From Solibacillus sp. FSL W7-1436 (GTDB lineage: Bacteria; Bacillota; Bacilli; Bacillales_A; Planococcaceae), in the NCBI RefSeq assembly GCF_038007305.1, contig NZ_JBBOWV010000001.1, forward strand, positions 1,912,501-1,976,500: DNA of 64,000 nucleotides, written 5' to 3'. Every line of letters begins with the position of its first letter. The stretch's first letter is position 1. Shown piece after piece: positions 33,536 to 41,936 of this stretch. The notes under the pieces were generated by a model. That model ran no database searches. It saw only the letters and a program-made list of their open reading frames with translations, and had not been told where the DNA came from. Both the position numbers and the translations under genes were made by a program.

Positions 33536-34843
33536 GTGTTGACGACATATGCAAAAACGAAACTGCAAGAGGAAAAAGTTTTTAAAGACCCTGTCCATCG
33601 CTATATTCACGTACGGGATCAAGTCATCTGGGATTTGGTCAAAACAAGAGAATTTCAAAGACTGCGCCGTATCAAGCAGCTTGGTACGACGTATTTAGTG
33701 TTCCACGGAGCTGAACATAGCCGGTTCAATCACTCGTTGGGCGTTTATGAAATTGTCCGCCGTATTGTGGATGATGTATTTAAAGGAAGAAAAGAATGGG
33801 ATGAGTCCGAGCGTTTACTCGTATTATGTTCCGCATTACTGCATGATTTAGGGCACGGCCCGTTCTCCCATGCATTTGAAAATGTATTTGAAACAGACCA
33901 TGAATATTTTACACGCCAGATTCTGCTGGGGGATACAGAGGTAAATGCCGTACTCCGTCGTGTGGCAGATGACTTCCCGGAAAAAGTTGCGCAAGTGATT
34001 GAAAAAACGTATCCAAATGAACTGGTTGTCAGCCTGATTTCCAGTCAGATCGATGCCGACCGTATGGATTACCTGCAACGTGATGCGTATTATACAGGTG
34101 TCAGCTACGGCCATTTTGATATGGAGCGCATCATGCGTGTTATGCGTCCGCGCGAGAATGGCGTCGTAATAAAAGAAAGCGGAATGCATGCGGTCGAGCA
34201 CTACATTATGAGCCGCTACCAAATGTATTTGCAAATATATTTCCATCCGGTATCAAGAAGTGCGGAAGTTGTGCTGAACCATATTTTGAAACGGGTGAAA
34301 GTGCTGTGCAAAAATGATTATCCATTTAAATTCGAACCGACGCCATTTATATCTTTTTTCAAAGGAAATGTTACATTGGAAGACTATATTGCACTTGATG
34401 AAAGTATCATGCTGGCGTATTTCCAATTTTGGATGGAAGAGGACGATGAGATTTTACGGGATTTGTGCAAGAGATTCGTCAACCGGAAACTGTTCCAATA
34501 TACGAATTTGAATCCATATAAACAGCCCGAAGTATATGCACAGCTGCAACGATTATTTTTACAGGCTGGCATTGACCCGGAATATTATTTAGTGCATGAT
34601 TCTACATCGGATTTACCGTATGACTTCTATCGCCCAGGTATTGAAGGGACGAAGAAGCCGATTTATCTGCTTATGCAGGATGGGATGCAGCGTGAACTAT
34701 CGGAGGAAAGCCAGATCGTTGAAGCGATTGCCGGTCGCATTAAAGTGGACCATAAAGTGTATTATCCCGAAGAGCTATTTACAGACGGGCGGATTCCAGC
34801 CGCATTGCGCAACGAAATTAAGCAGCTCATTGAGGAAGTGTAA
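33536..34843 (+). CDS. ywfO: HD-domain phosphohydrolase YwfO
   Basis: A 435-residue HD-superfamily metal hydrolase. Metal-binding residues are RFNHSLGVYE (first His), ALLHDLGHGPFSHAFE (HD pair) and the distal Asp in SSQIDADRMDYLQRDAYYTG. It resembles SAMHD1-type dNTP triphosphohydrolases, and a nucleotide substrate is likely; the exact one is inferred. Start is GTG at 33536, with AAGGAGGTGG nine bases ahead. Conserved position near rsfA as in B. subtilis. Confidence 0.9.
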   Translation: MLTTYAKTKLQEEKVFKDPVHRYIHVRDQVIWDLVKTREFQRLRRIKQLGTTYLVFHGAEHSRFNHSLGVYEIVRRIVDDVFKGRKEWDESERLLVLCSALLHDLGHGPFSHAFENVFETDHEYFTRQILLGDTEVNAVLRRVADDFPEKVAQVIEKTYPNELVVSLISSQIDADRMDYLQRDAYYTGVSYGHFDMERIMRVMRPRENGVVIKESGMHAVEHYIMSRYQMYLQIYFHPVSRSAEVVLNHILKRVKVLCKNDYPFKFEPTPFISFFKGNVTLEDYIALDESIMLAYFQFWMEEDDEILRDLCKRFVNRKLFQYTNLNPYKQPEVYAQLQRLFLQAGIDPEYYLVHDSTSDLPYDFYRPGIEGTKKPIYLLMQDGMQRELSEESQIVEAIAGRIKVDHKVYYPEELFTDGRIPAALRNEIKQLIEEV

Positions 34844-34917
34844 TATAAGCAGGAGACCATGCATCAGGATACACGGGAAAATTCCGCAGAGTTACAAAAA
34901 TTGATAGCGCGAAATTA

Positions 34918-34961
34918 AAAACACCTCAATCTTCTTTCCCTGGAGAAGATTGAGGTGTTTC
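34918..34961. terminator. Bidirectional terminator between ywfO and ywhB
   Basis: AAACACCTCAATCTTCT pairs with AGAAGATTGAGGTGTTT, with T- or A-runs at both sides. Confidence 0.9.
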
Positions 34962-35000
34962 ATATTTATTAATTAACCGACATTCAGCGCTATTGAACCA

Positions 35001-35186
35001 TTATTGGTCGCTGTAGCGTACGCCACCTTTTGCAAAGTGGTTTTTAGACATTTCTTCAATAATGACTGATACGTTTTCTGCTGGTGCGTCAACTGCTTTA
35101 ATAACAGCTTGTGTAACTTCTTCAACGAGCGCGCGTTTTTGGTCATCAGTACGGCCCTCAACCATTTTAATTGTAACGATTGGCAT
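35001..35186 (-). CDS. ywhB: 4-oxalocrotonate tautomerase family protein YwhB
   Basis: A 61-residue tautomerase subunit; after Met removal the catalytic Pro1 is exposed (MPIVTIKMVEGR). Arg11-type residue and the helix RALVEEVTQAVIKAV follow, then the C-terminal strand VRYSDQ. Family members form hexamers and tautomerise 2-hydroxymuconate-like substrates; the natural substrate here is unknown. Start follows AGGAGGCGACTAT. Divergent from ywhD. Confidence 0.92.
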   Translation of the reverse strand: MPIVTIKMVEGRTDDQKRALVEEVTQAVIKAVDAPAENVSVIIEEMSKNHFAKGGVRYSDQ

Positions 35187-35251
35187 ATAGTCGCCTCCTA
35201 GTTAAAATATAGTGTATAGTATTTATATTAGCGTATTTGGAGGGATTTACA

Positions 35252-35764
35252 ATGGCAAATGAAGAAAAACCGAAACCGAAAATGGGTTTTACAATAATAA
35301 AAAATGATCCTACCGATGGGCATAAAGGATTCGGTATCGGTTCACTTTCCCTGGAAAACGTTTCGCCGGTCATTGTCGACGTCGCAGAAGGAACAGCAGT
35401 TGTTGACATTGGAGCAATGCATGCGAAAAGTGAAGTAGAGCGTGGTATTAAGTTTACGATGAACCGTGAAGACTCAGCAGGCGGAAAAGATTACTGGCTT
35501 GTCTGGGTCACAATTGACCATAAAGAATCCGGTGCCTATTTTGCCGGTGTTACGGCATGTGAAATGGTCGTAAACCGTGAAAAACGCCGTGGCTATAAGA
35601 TTTTGGCGGACCATGTGAACAAAATGGATAAATCGATGAAGCGCCACATTATTGTGGACCACATGGATGAACCATCAAAGAAAATACTGTCCGACTTCCT
35701 GAAAAGCCACAATGAAGAAATGTGGAATAACAGTGAAGAAAAATTGAGACAGGATTTAGCATAA
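35252..35764 (+). CDS. ywhD: YwhD family protein
   Basis: A 170-residue YwhD protein, with PKMGFTIIKNDPTDGHKGFGIGSLSLENV near the start and GGKDYWLVWVTIDHKESGAYFAG-like core (about 78-100). Function is not established. Start ATG at 35252 has GGAGGGATTTACA ahead of it; an in-frame TTG at 35237 lies before that ribosome site. Gene order with ywhB and pbpG matches B. subtilis. Confidence 0.9.
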   Translation: MANEEKPKPKMGFTIIKNDPTDGHKGFGIGSLSLENVSPVIVDVAEGTAVVDIGAMHAKSEVERGIKFTMNREDSAGGKDYWLVWVTIDHKESGAYFAGVTACEMVVNREKRRGYKILADHVNKMDKSMKRHIIVDHMDEPSKKILSDFLKSHNEEMWNNSEEKLRQDLA

Positions 35765-36014
35765 GACTGCATTCTTTACTGAATTCTAGATTTTATAAGA
35801 AATATCACACAATTCAGTGAACAATATGTGGAATTTTAAAAATTAAAAAAATCCGTGGTTGAAACTGGTTCTAAAAGAAAGTAAACTGAATTTAAAGCTT
35901 GCGAAATAGTAGGCTAGGACATGTGGGAAATGAAACAGGTTGAGCAGTATGCGGCATTTGAACCTTCCCAAGCCGAATGCCCCATGGTTCTCATCCTTTC
36001 ATTCACCACAATAG
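35765..36014. other. Gap between convergent ywhD and pbpG
   Basis: About 250 bases with no supported gene. A 39-codon plus-strand frame starting near 35920 lacks a good ribosome site and runs into the terminator, so it is not called. Confidence 0.6.
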
Positions 36015-36065
36015 AAAAGCTCTTTCGTATCACGGACTGAAACCGGATACGAAAGAGCTTTTTTA
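36015..36065. terminator. Terminator of pbpG
   Basis: Seventeen-base arms, AAAAGCTCTTTCGTATC and its complement, with T-runs. Confidence 0.9.
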
Positions 36066-36072
36066 GTTATTA

Positions 36073-38130
36073 TTATTCCCAAAAGTTGCGCAATGCCTCA
36101 AAAGGCAATGATTCAAAGAAGTTGCCCCATGAATCCTGATTGAACAGATCAAATGATGCACAAGATTCCTTTGGTACATCTTCGGTTTTCATGTAAACAA
36201 CACGCTGGCTGGAGCAAGATTCATGAGCCAGTTTACCTGTACGAATATCGACAGTTACAGGTTCTACTCCGCTTGGCATTGTAAATGTTTCGTTTGCCTT
36301 TCCATCAAGTGCTGTTTCCATGAAGTCAATCCATACTTGCTTGGATGCGGCCATATCAGCCTGGACAGATAAAGTTTTGCCTTGGTCATATCCATTCCAT
36401 ACACCTGCCGTTAAGCTCGGTGTAAAGCCGATCATCCATTGGTCACTGTTTGTCGTTCCTGATTTGGCTGCATATGTGTGACTCATACGTGAACGCAATG
36501 ATAAACCGGTCGCCGGAGAGTAATCACTGAATACAGGGTCGAACATACCTGTCATCATTTGCGTTAAGATGAATGCATCCTGCTCGGAAATTACTAGTTC
36601 TTTTTCAGGTTTCTTATATTTGTAAACGACTTTTCCTTTGGCATCAGTAATAGACAGTACAGTAGTCGGTTGCCGTTTTTCTCCGCCTGCAGCAATGATA
36701 TTGTAGGCGTTTGTTAAATCATACAGTGAGTTTTCTGCCGTTCCAAGTGCAATGGATGGTACGTCTTTTTCAGAATAGTTGAGTCCGAAACGTTTTTGCA
36801 CATCTCGGAAAGATCGGTAGCCGATGTTTTCCAATGCTTTTACCGCATAAATATTGTCGGAAATCGCCAATGCCTGCGCCATGGAAAGCTCGTGATCTGC
36901 GTATTTTTTATTGACGTTTTGCGGTGTATAAGTTGCTCGTCCACTATCATACGTAAAAGTTGTTTCACTTACATCCAGGAAGGACATCGGGTTAAAATCT
37001 TTTTCCAGTGCTGCCGCATACAGTATCGGCTTAATGGCAGAACCCGGCTGACGATTACCTAACGCAACACGGTTAAACGAACTTACACTGTAATCACGCC
37101 CGCCGACCAGTGCTGTTACAAAACCAGTATCAGCTTCCATACTTACAAAACCAACTTGCAAATCACTGTTTGGCATATTTGTCTTGATGGCATTTTCTGC
37201 TGCTCGTTGATGTGCCTGGTTGAGTGTTGTTTGGATCGTCCAGCCACCTTCGCTAATACTCAGGTTTTTCTCTTCTAAAATATCGCTTGCTTCTTCCCAT
37301 ACAACATCCAGGAAATAGGGAGCAATTGATTTTGTCGCAATCCATTCATCACTTTTTAGGGCAACCTGCTCTGATGTGGCGCGTGTTCTTTCATCGTCTG
37401 TAATTTTCCCTTGATCATTCATTAAACGCAAAATTACTTGCTGACGATTTGTTGCCTTTTCCAAGTTATTAAGCGGCGAATAATACGTCGGTCCTTTTGG
37501 CACGCCGGCAAGCATCGAAGCTTCGGCCAATGTCAGGTCCTTCGCGGATTTGCCGTAGAAGTAACGGCTTGCTGCTTCGGCACCGTACATTCCGTGTCCG
37601 TAATAAACCGTATTTAAATAACCTTCTAAAATTTCTTCTTTTGAGTAAAATAACTCCAAACGGTATGCAAAAAGAGCTTCATTTAACTTCCGGGTCCATG
37701 TTTTTTCATGGGATAAATATAAATTCCGTGCATATTGCTGTGTCAGCGTACTGGCACCTTGAACTTTACCCCCGGCTTTAATATCCGCCAAAACGGCCCC
37801 TGCAATACGGGAAAAGTCAAAACCGCTATGTTCGAAGAAATCTTTATCTTCTACTGCAACAGTAGCATCGATTAAGTAAGGTGAAATTTCATCAAGATCT
37901 GTCCAGTAACGGCGCTCCTTTGTAAAATAGTCACCAATCTGATTATTGTTGCTATCTAAAAAAATTGAAGCTTTCGGAACGGTAAGTGGCGGTGCTCCGG
38001 CAACCTGTGCATATATTCGCAATGAAAGGAACATAACAGCGAAAAAACATAAAAGGGCAATCATAAAGAGTCCGATTTTTTTCACGAAATTTTTTCGCTT
38101 TTTTCGTTTTTTATATTGCTGTCTTTTCAA
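36073..38130 (-). CDS. pbpG: Bifunctional class A penicillin-binding protein (PBP2d type)
   Basis: A 685-residue peptidoglycan synthase. Very basic cytoplasmic N-terminus, one TM helix (about 22-42), then a glycosyltransferase domain with EDKDFFEHSGFD (catalytic Glu), GASTLTQQYARN and KLNEALFAYRLE. The transpeptidase domain shows SXXK in RQPGSAIKPI, SXN in AISDNIYA and KSGT (AAKSGTTNSD). Gene order matches B. subtilis pbpG (ywhE), a forespore gene. The start is set to TTG at 38130, six bases after GAGGTGG; the ATG at 38145 has no ribosome site before it. Confidence 0.9.
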   Translation of the reverse strand: MKRQQYKKRKKRKNFVKKIGLFMIALLCFFAVMFLSLRIYAQVAGAPPLTVPKASIFLDSNNNQIGDYFTKERRYWTDLDEISPYLIDATVAVEDKDFFEHSGFDFSRIAGAVLADIKAGGKVQGASTLTQQYARNLYLSHEKTWTRKLNEALFAYRLELFYSKEEILEGYLNTVYYGHGMYGAEAASRYFYGKSAKDLTLAEASMLAGVPKGPTYYSPLNNLEKATNRQQVILRLMNDQGKITDDERTRATSEQVALKSDEWIATKSIAPYFLDVVWEEASDILEEKNLSISEGGWTIQTTLNQAHQRAAENAIKTNMPNSDLQVGFVSMEADTGFVTALVGGRDYSVSSFNRVALGNRQPGSAIKPILYAAALEKDFNPMSFLDVSETTFTYDSGRATYTPQNVNKKYADHELSMAQALAISDNIYAVKALENIGYRSFRDVQKRFGLNYSEKDVPSIALGTAENSLYDLTNAYNIIAAGGEKRQPTTVLSITDAKGKVVYKYKKPEKELVISEQDAFILTQMMTGMFDPVFSDYSPATGLSLRSRMSHTYAAKSGTTNSDQWMIGFTPSLTAGVWNGYDQGKTLSVQADMAASKQVWIDFMETALDGKANETFTMPSGVEPVTVDIRTGKLAHESCSSQRVVYMKTEDVPKESCASFDLFNQDSWGNFFESLPFEALRNFWE

Positions 38131-38457
38131 GTTTTTCCACCTCATTTCTTATTTAATAGAGCGCAATATAAATTGAATGAATTACAAAAAGTGATGAAAA
38201 TTCTATTGCACTTTTAATGAAAACAACTATACTTTTTCGTAGCGCATCTTACGAATTTAGTCGTATATGCAGCTATTACAAAAGCAATCCATAATGTCGA
38301 ATTATGTCAGTTGCACTTAATTATACGAAAATAGCGAAACAAAAGTTTCATATGTTAGATTTAGTATGAGCAATATCTTCTATCGCTATGCATTCTAAAT
38401 TAAGAAATCAATTTATAATAAGCAATTTAAAATAGAGAAAGGTATAGGTGACTGTAA
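38131..38457. other. Divergent intergenic region between pbpG and speB
   Basis: About 330 AT-rich bases that must carry both promoters. No SigG, SigF or operator site could be assigned with confidence. AATAGAGAAAGGTATAGG before the speB ATG supplies its ribosome site. Confidence 0.5.
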
Positions 38458-39330
38458 ATGAGATTTGATGAAACTTACGCAGGGAATATGTTTATTAAAA
38501 GCCACCAAAACTATGAAGAAAGTAAAGCCGTTTTATACGGCATGCCAATGGACTGGACAGTAAGTTACCGTCCGGGCCAACGTTTTGGTCCTGCCCGAAT
38601 CCGTGAAGTATCGGTTGGTCTGGAAGAATACAGTTTCTACTTAGACCGTGAGCTTGCAGATGTACCATTTTTTGATGCGGGGGATATTCCACTGCCGTTC
38701 GGTAATCCGGAAAAATCATTAGCAGAAATTAAGACGTTTGTCCGTCAAGTACTGGCAGACGATAAAATTCCAGTAGGGATGGGTGGAGAGCATTTAGTAT
38801 CATTGCCTGTAATGGAAGCTGTCTATGAAAAGTACGAAGATTTAGCGATCATCCATTTTGATGCACATACTGATTTACGTACAGATTACGAAGGGGAGCA
38901 ATACTCACACGCAACACCAATTCGTAAAATTGCCGATACAATCGGACCTGAGAATGTTTATTCATTCGGAATCCGTTCAGGCTTAAAAGAAGAGCTGCAA
39001 TGGGCAAAAGAAAATGGCATGCATATTTCATTGTTTGAAGTATTCGAGCCGTTAAAGCAAGTGTTGCCTACATTAAAAGGACGCAATGTTTATGTGACGA
39101 TCGATATTGACGTATTGGACCCTGCACATGCACCTGGGACAGGCACTGTTGATGCTGGTGGTATTACACCTAAAGAACTTTTGGCATCAATTCATGAAAT
39201 CGCACGCTCTGAAGTGAATGTTGTCGGCTTTGACCTAGTTGAAGTAGCACCAATTTATGATCACTCGGAAATTACAGTAAACACTGCTGCAAAATTGATC
39301 CGCGAAATGATTTTAGGCTGGGTGAAATAG
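38458..39330 (+). CDS. speB: Agmatinase
   Basis: Ureohydrolase of 290 residues that splits agmatine to putrescine and urea. The dimanganese ligands are in GMGGEHLVSL, IIHFDAHTDLR and TIDIDVLDPAHAPGTG, all intact. In B. subtilis the spermidine synthase gene speE lies between pbpG and speB; here it is absent. Followed by a strong terminator. Confidence 0.94.
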   Translation: MRFDETYAGNMFIKSHQNYEESKAVLYGMPMDWTVSYRPGQRFGPARIREVSVGLEEYSFYLDRELADVPFFDAGDIPLPFGNPEKSLAEIKTFVRQVLADDKIPVGMGGEHLVSLPVMEAVYEKYEDLAIIHFDAHTDLRTDYEGEQYSHATPIRKIADTIGPENVYSFGIRSGLKEELQWAKENGMHISLFEVFEPLKQVLPTLKGRNVYVTIDIDVLDPAHAPGTGTVDAGGITPKELLASIHEIARSEVNVVGFDLVEVAPIYDHSEITVNTAAKLIREMILGWVK

Positions 39331-39397
39331 CAGGGATTTATAAAACAGAGAGATAGCAGGACATTGAGGTGTTGTTAACTGCTAATTTTATTTTGAT

Positions 39398-39428
39398 GGT
39401 ACTCGAGCTTGGTCGAGTACCTTTTTTT
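39398..39428 (+). terminator. Terminator of speB
   Basis: GGTACTCGA and TCGAGTACC flank a six-base loop, then seven T residues. Confidence 0.92.
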
Positions 39429-39430
39429 AT

Positions 39431-39726
39431 TTCGGAGGTTGCTGCAGCCTTTATGTGCAACAGGAAATTGTGCTAAAAGAGGCGATTAATTGGGGAAATA
39501 TCCAGGCGACGCCATGTTACAGTTCAAACTTAATGGGGTATATAGAATGACATGCTGCTGTCATGAAAGTGCTCGGTCGAACCGGATACTTTGGGGGCCT
39601 CCACATATAAAAAGGCATATTTCGCTTCGATACCCCCAAAATTAATACATAGAGTATTGCAACAGTACGTGGTGATCTTTACATGTAGTTCAGCTACACA
39701 GAGGCAAGTCAGAAATAGGAGTGTTT
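39431..39726 (+). other. Unexplained region before the SGNH hydrolase
   Basis: About 300 bases without a supported gene. TTTGGGGG (39586-39593) can pair with CCCCCAAAA about 40 bases later, and GGTCGAACCGG is a small hairpin just before. It might be a structured leader; I do not recognise a known class. Confidence 0.35.
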
Positions 39727-40437
39727 ATGTTGGAAAAGGGTCATATTATATTAATTATTTCATTGCTATTCAATGTCCTGTTGTTAGGAACAGGAAGTTA
39801 TGTGGTGAAAAATATCGGCGGATTGGATTTTATAAAAGCAAAAATGCAGGCAACACCTTCGCCCAAAACGGATTCTGCCTATTACTCCACGAAAAAAAGC
39901 GTATTTGAAAAGTCGTCAATTAGTAATGCAGATAAAGTTTTCATTGGTGACAGTATTTCCGATTACGGCGAATTCCAGGAATACTTTCCAAGTGAAGTTG
40001 TGCTGAATCGAGGAATCCGGAATGATTGGACAGGAGGGGTATTGAAACGTATTCAGGAAGTAGTGGATCGCAACCCGAAAGAGGCGTATTTAATGATTGG
40101 GGTCAATGATATCCGTTACGAAACAGAAGACGAAGTATATAAACGCAATGTTGAGAAGATTGTGGATGCGTTTAAAGGAAAAGATACAAAACTCGCAATT
40201 CAATCAATCCTCCCTGTGAATAACGGGTTATTAGGAAATGAAGTGACAAATGATAAAGTGAAACGGTTTAATGTAATTTTGCAACAGATTGCCGATGACA
40301 AGGGGATTGAGTATATCGATCTGTACTCAAGCTTTATCGATAAAAACGGACAACTCGCTAAGCAATTTACAGTTGATGGGCTTCATTTGAACGGAAAAGG
40401 GTATGAAGTTTGGGTCGACAAGCTTCGTTTACAATAG
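39727..40437 (+). CDS. Membrane-anchored SGNH/GDSL hydrolase
   Basis: A 236-residue protein: one N-terminal membrane helix (about 7-27), then an extracellular SGNH domain. Blocks are VFIGDSISDYGEF (catalytic Ser), LNRGIRNDWTGGVL (Gly block), LMIGVNDI (Asn block) and DGLHLNGKGYEVW (Asp-x-x-His). All catalytic residues are present. Such enzymes act as esterases or O-acyl transferases on sugars or cell-wall polymers. Start ATG at 39727 follows ATAGGAGTGTTT, itself inside a GTG-started longer frame. The convergent neighbour is an acyltransferase-3 protein. Confidence 0.85.
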   Translation: MLEKGHIILIISLLFNVLLLGTGSYVVKNIGGLDFIKAKMQATPSPKTDSAYYSTKKSVFEKSSISNADKVFIGDSISDYGEFQEYFPSEVVLNRGIRNDWTGGVLKRIQEVVDRNPKEAYLMIGVNDIRYETEDEVYKRNVEKIVDAFKGKDTKLAIQSILPVNNGLLGNEVTNDKVKRFNVILQQIADDKGIEYIDLYSSFIDKNGQLAKQFTVDGLHLNGKGYEVWVDKLRLQ

Positions 40438-40519
40438 GATAAAGCACCGATGCCTGAGACTTAGGAACAAAAGCTAAGAGCGCCACATCCTGTGGCAACG
40501 CTTTTGTGACTAACATCGT

Positions 40520-40576
40520 GTTAGCCCCAGCCCCACGCCACGCCCGCGGAAAGCGTCCCGGAATGGAAATCAATTT
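40520..40576. repeat. Dispersed GC-rich repeat, copy B (partial)
   Basis: Contains the core in reverse, GCCCGCGGAAAGCGTCC (40542-40558), followed by GGAATGGAAATCAA as in copy C. The other half (CAGGAGTCTGCCGCC end) is missing. It lies between the hydrolase stop and a terminator; bases 40455-40520 hold a GCCACATCCTGTGGC hairpin (40481-40495). Confidence 0.7.
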
Positions 40577-40587
40577 TAACGCGCAGC

Positions 40588-40627
40588 AAAAAAACACTAT
40601 TTTTCTCTGAGAAAAATAGTGTTTTTG
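40588..40627. terminator. Bidirectional terminator at the hydrolase/acyltransferase convergence
   Basis: AAAAACACTATTTTTCTC and GAGAAAAATAGTGTTTTT form an almost loop-less stem with A/T runs on both sides. Confidence 0.85.
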
Positions 40628-40662
40628 GGTTATGTCCCGGCCTCTATGTCCAACCAGCTTTT

Positions 40663-41715
40663 TTATGTCGGTATAGAGGTCTTTTCTTTCTTGATGGAAA
40701 AACCGCCAAGTAGAATTGTTCCGTGCGGCAGCCATTTTTTTATTAAAATTGAAACAATGATAGGAATGAATATCCCGATTGTTGTATAACCAATAAGCCC
40801 GTAAGTGAAATAATCATTTAAAATAATATCCGCAAAAATATGCAGATACATAATGGAAAGCGAATGCTTTTCTATTTTCCGCAGCCAGTTAAGCGACAGT
40901 TTTTCTGCGAGCAGCTGGAAGCACCCTACTAAAACGATTGTAAATGAGATGGGAATGACCAAATCCAATATCAAATGTTCATACCGTAAGAACTTCATGC
41001 TCAGTCGGTAATCGATAATATGGTAGTTATCAATCAATACCGCCGTCGCACTCAGGAACACGGCTATCCCCATCCATCGTTTTGAAATATCCATCCACAA
41101 TTCTTTAAAATAATATCCGATTGCAAAATAGACGATTGCCATCAGCGCAACATCGACGTTCCAAATCATTGGAATCGATTGTGCTGCTTCAGATGGCTTA
41201 CCGCTGATGACTTGCATAGCGATGATGCTCTCAAAATGTGCGATAACATAAAAGAGTCCTAGAATTATAAATTGTTTCATCCGATTGAAGTAGGTCGTCA
41301 ACCACATGAATAATAAATATGTGAAGAATAAGGTTGTCACGAACCAGAAAACACCATATGCTCCGCGAATAAAACGTCCTCCGATGGCAAGTGTCCATAA
41401 GTCATTAAGATACCATGTTAAATCCCAATTACCTGAAAACATCTCCATTCCATAACGGACGAATGTAATACTCGCCAGGAAAAATAGGTAAGGGAAGATT
41501 AATTGCATGAAACGCTTGTAAACCATCAGCTTTATATCCTTTTTATCTAAAATCGGTTTAAAGAACAAACCGCTTAATATGAAAAATGCAGGCATATGAA
41601 ACCAGTAAATATATTTAGCAAGTGGAAATTCAAGCTCTCCTGGATAATGCCCGATGACGACAAGGATCATTAAGAAGCCTTTCGTAATATCCACCCACGT
41701 TATCCGTTTTTTCAT
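40663..41715 (-). CDS. Acyltransferase-3 family membrane protein
   Basis: A 350-residue integral membrane protein of the Acyl_transf_3 (OafA/OatA) family with about ten helices. The opening ITWVDITKGFLMILVVIGHY holds the family's conserved catalytic-type His, and WFHMPAFFILSGLFF the second signature. It lacks a fused SGNH domain; the neighbouring convergent gene encodes one. Likely O-acylates a cell-surface sugar; the substrate is unknown. Start at 41715 follows AGAGGTG. Confidence 0.85.
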   Translation of the reverse strand: MKKRITWVDITKGFLMILVVIGHYPGELEFPLAKYIYWFHMPAFFILSGLFFKPILDKKDIKLMVYKRFMQLIFPYLFFLASITFVRYGMEMFSGNWDLTWYLNDLWTLAIGGRFIRGAYGVFWFVTTLFFTYLLFMWLTTYFNRMKQFIILGLFYVIAHFESIIAMQVISGKPSEAAQSIPMIWNVDVALMAIVYFAIGYYFKELWMDISKRWMGIAVFLSATAVLIDNYHIIDYRLSMKFLRYEHLILDLVIPISFTIVLVGCFQLLAEKLSLNWLRKIEKHSLSIMYLHIFADIILNDYFTYGLIGYTTIGIFIPIIVSILIKKWLPHGTILLGGFSIKKEKTSIPT

Positions 41716-41898
41716 CAATAAACACCTCTAAAAAAAATATGCTGCTATTATATACCCTTTATTAATATTAAAAGTGGAATGTAACAGTAAAGATATGTAA
41801 TTGTTATATAAACGGGAAATGGCGGATATAAAGGATGCTTGTGGCGTTTGACATCATAAATTTTATAAAATGTAAATTTCAGGAAATATAATAAGGAA

Positions 41899-41932
41899 GG
41901 TGTGTTAAAAGTTAATTCGACTTTTAACACAC
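41899..41932 (-). terminator. Terminator of the GGDEF gene pair
   Basis: GGTGTGTTAAAAGT and ACTTTTAACACACC form a strong stem; the minus-strand tail is TTCCTTATT, so termination may be partial. Confidence 0.65.
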
Positions 41933-41936
41933 CTTT

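Noticed and set aside
35920-36040. 39-codon plus-strand frame before the pbpG terminator
   Set aside because: Weak ribosome site and its end falls inside the terminator stem.
38131-38457. SigG or SigF promoter for pbpG
   Set aside because: Expected from B. subtilis, but no -35/-10 pair with acceptable spacing was found by eye.
41748-41930. 60-residue minus-strand ORF between the GGDEF and acyltransferase genes
   Set aside because: Overlaps the terminator, has no ribosome site and its hydrophobic look comes from AT-rich sequence.
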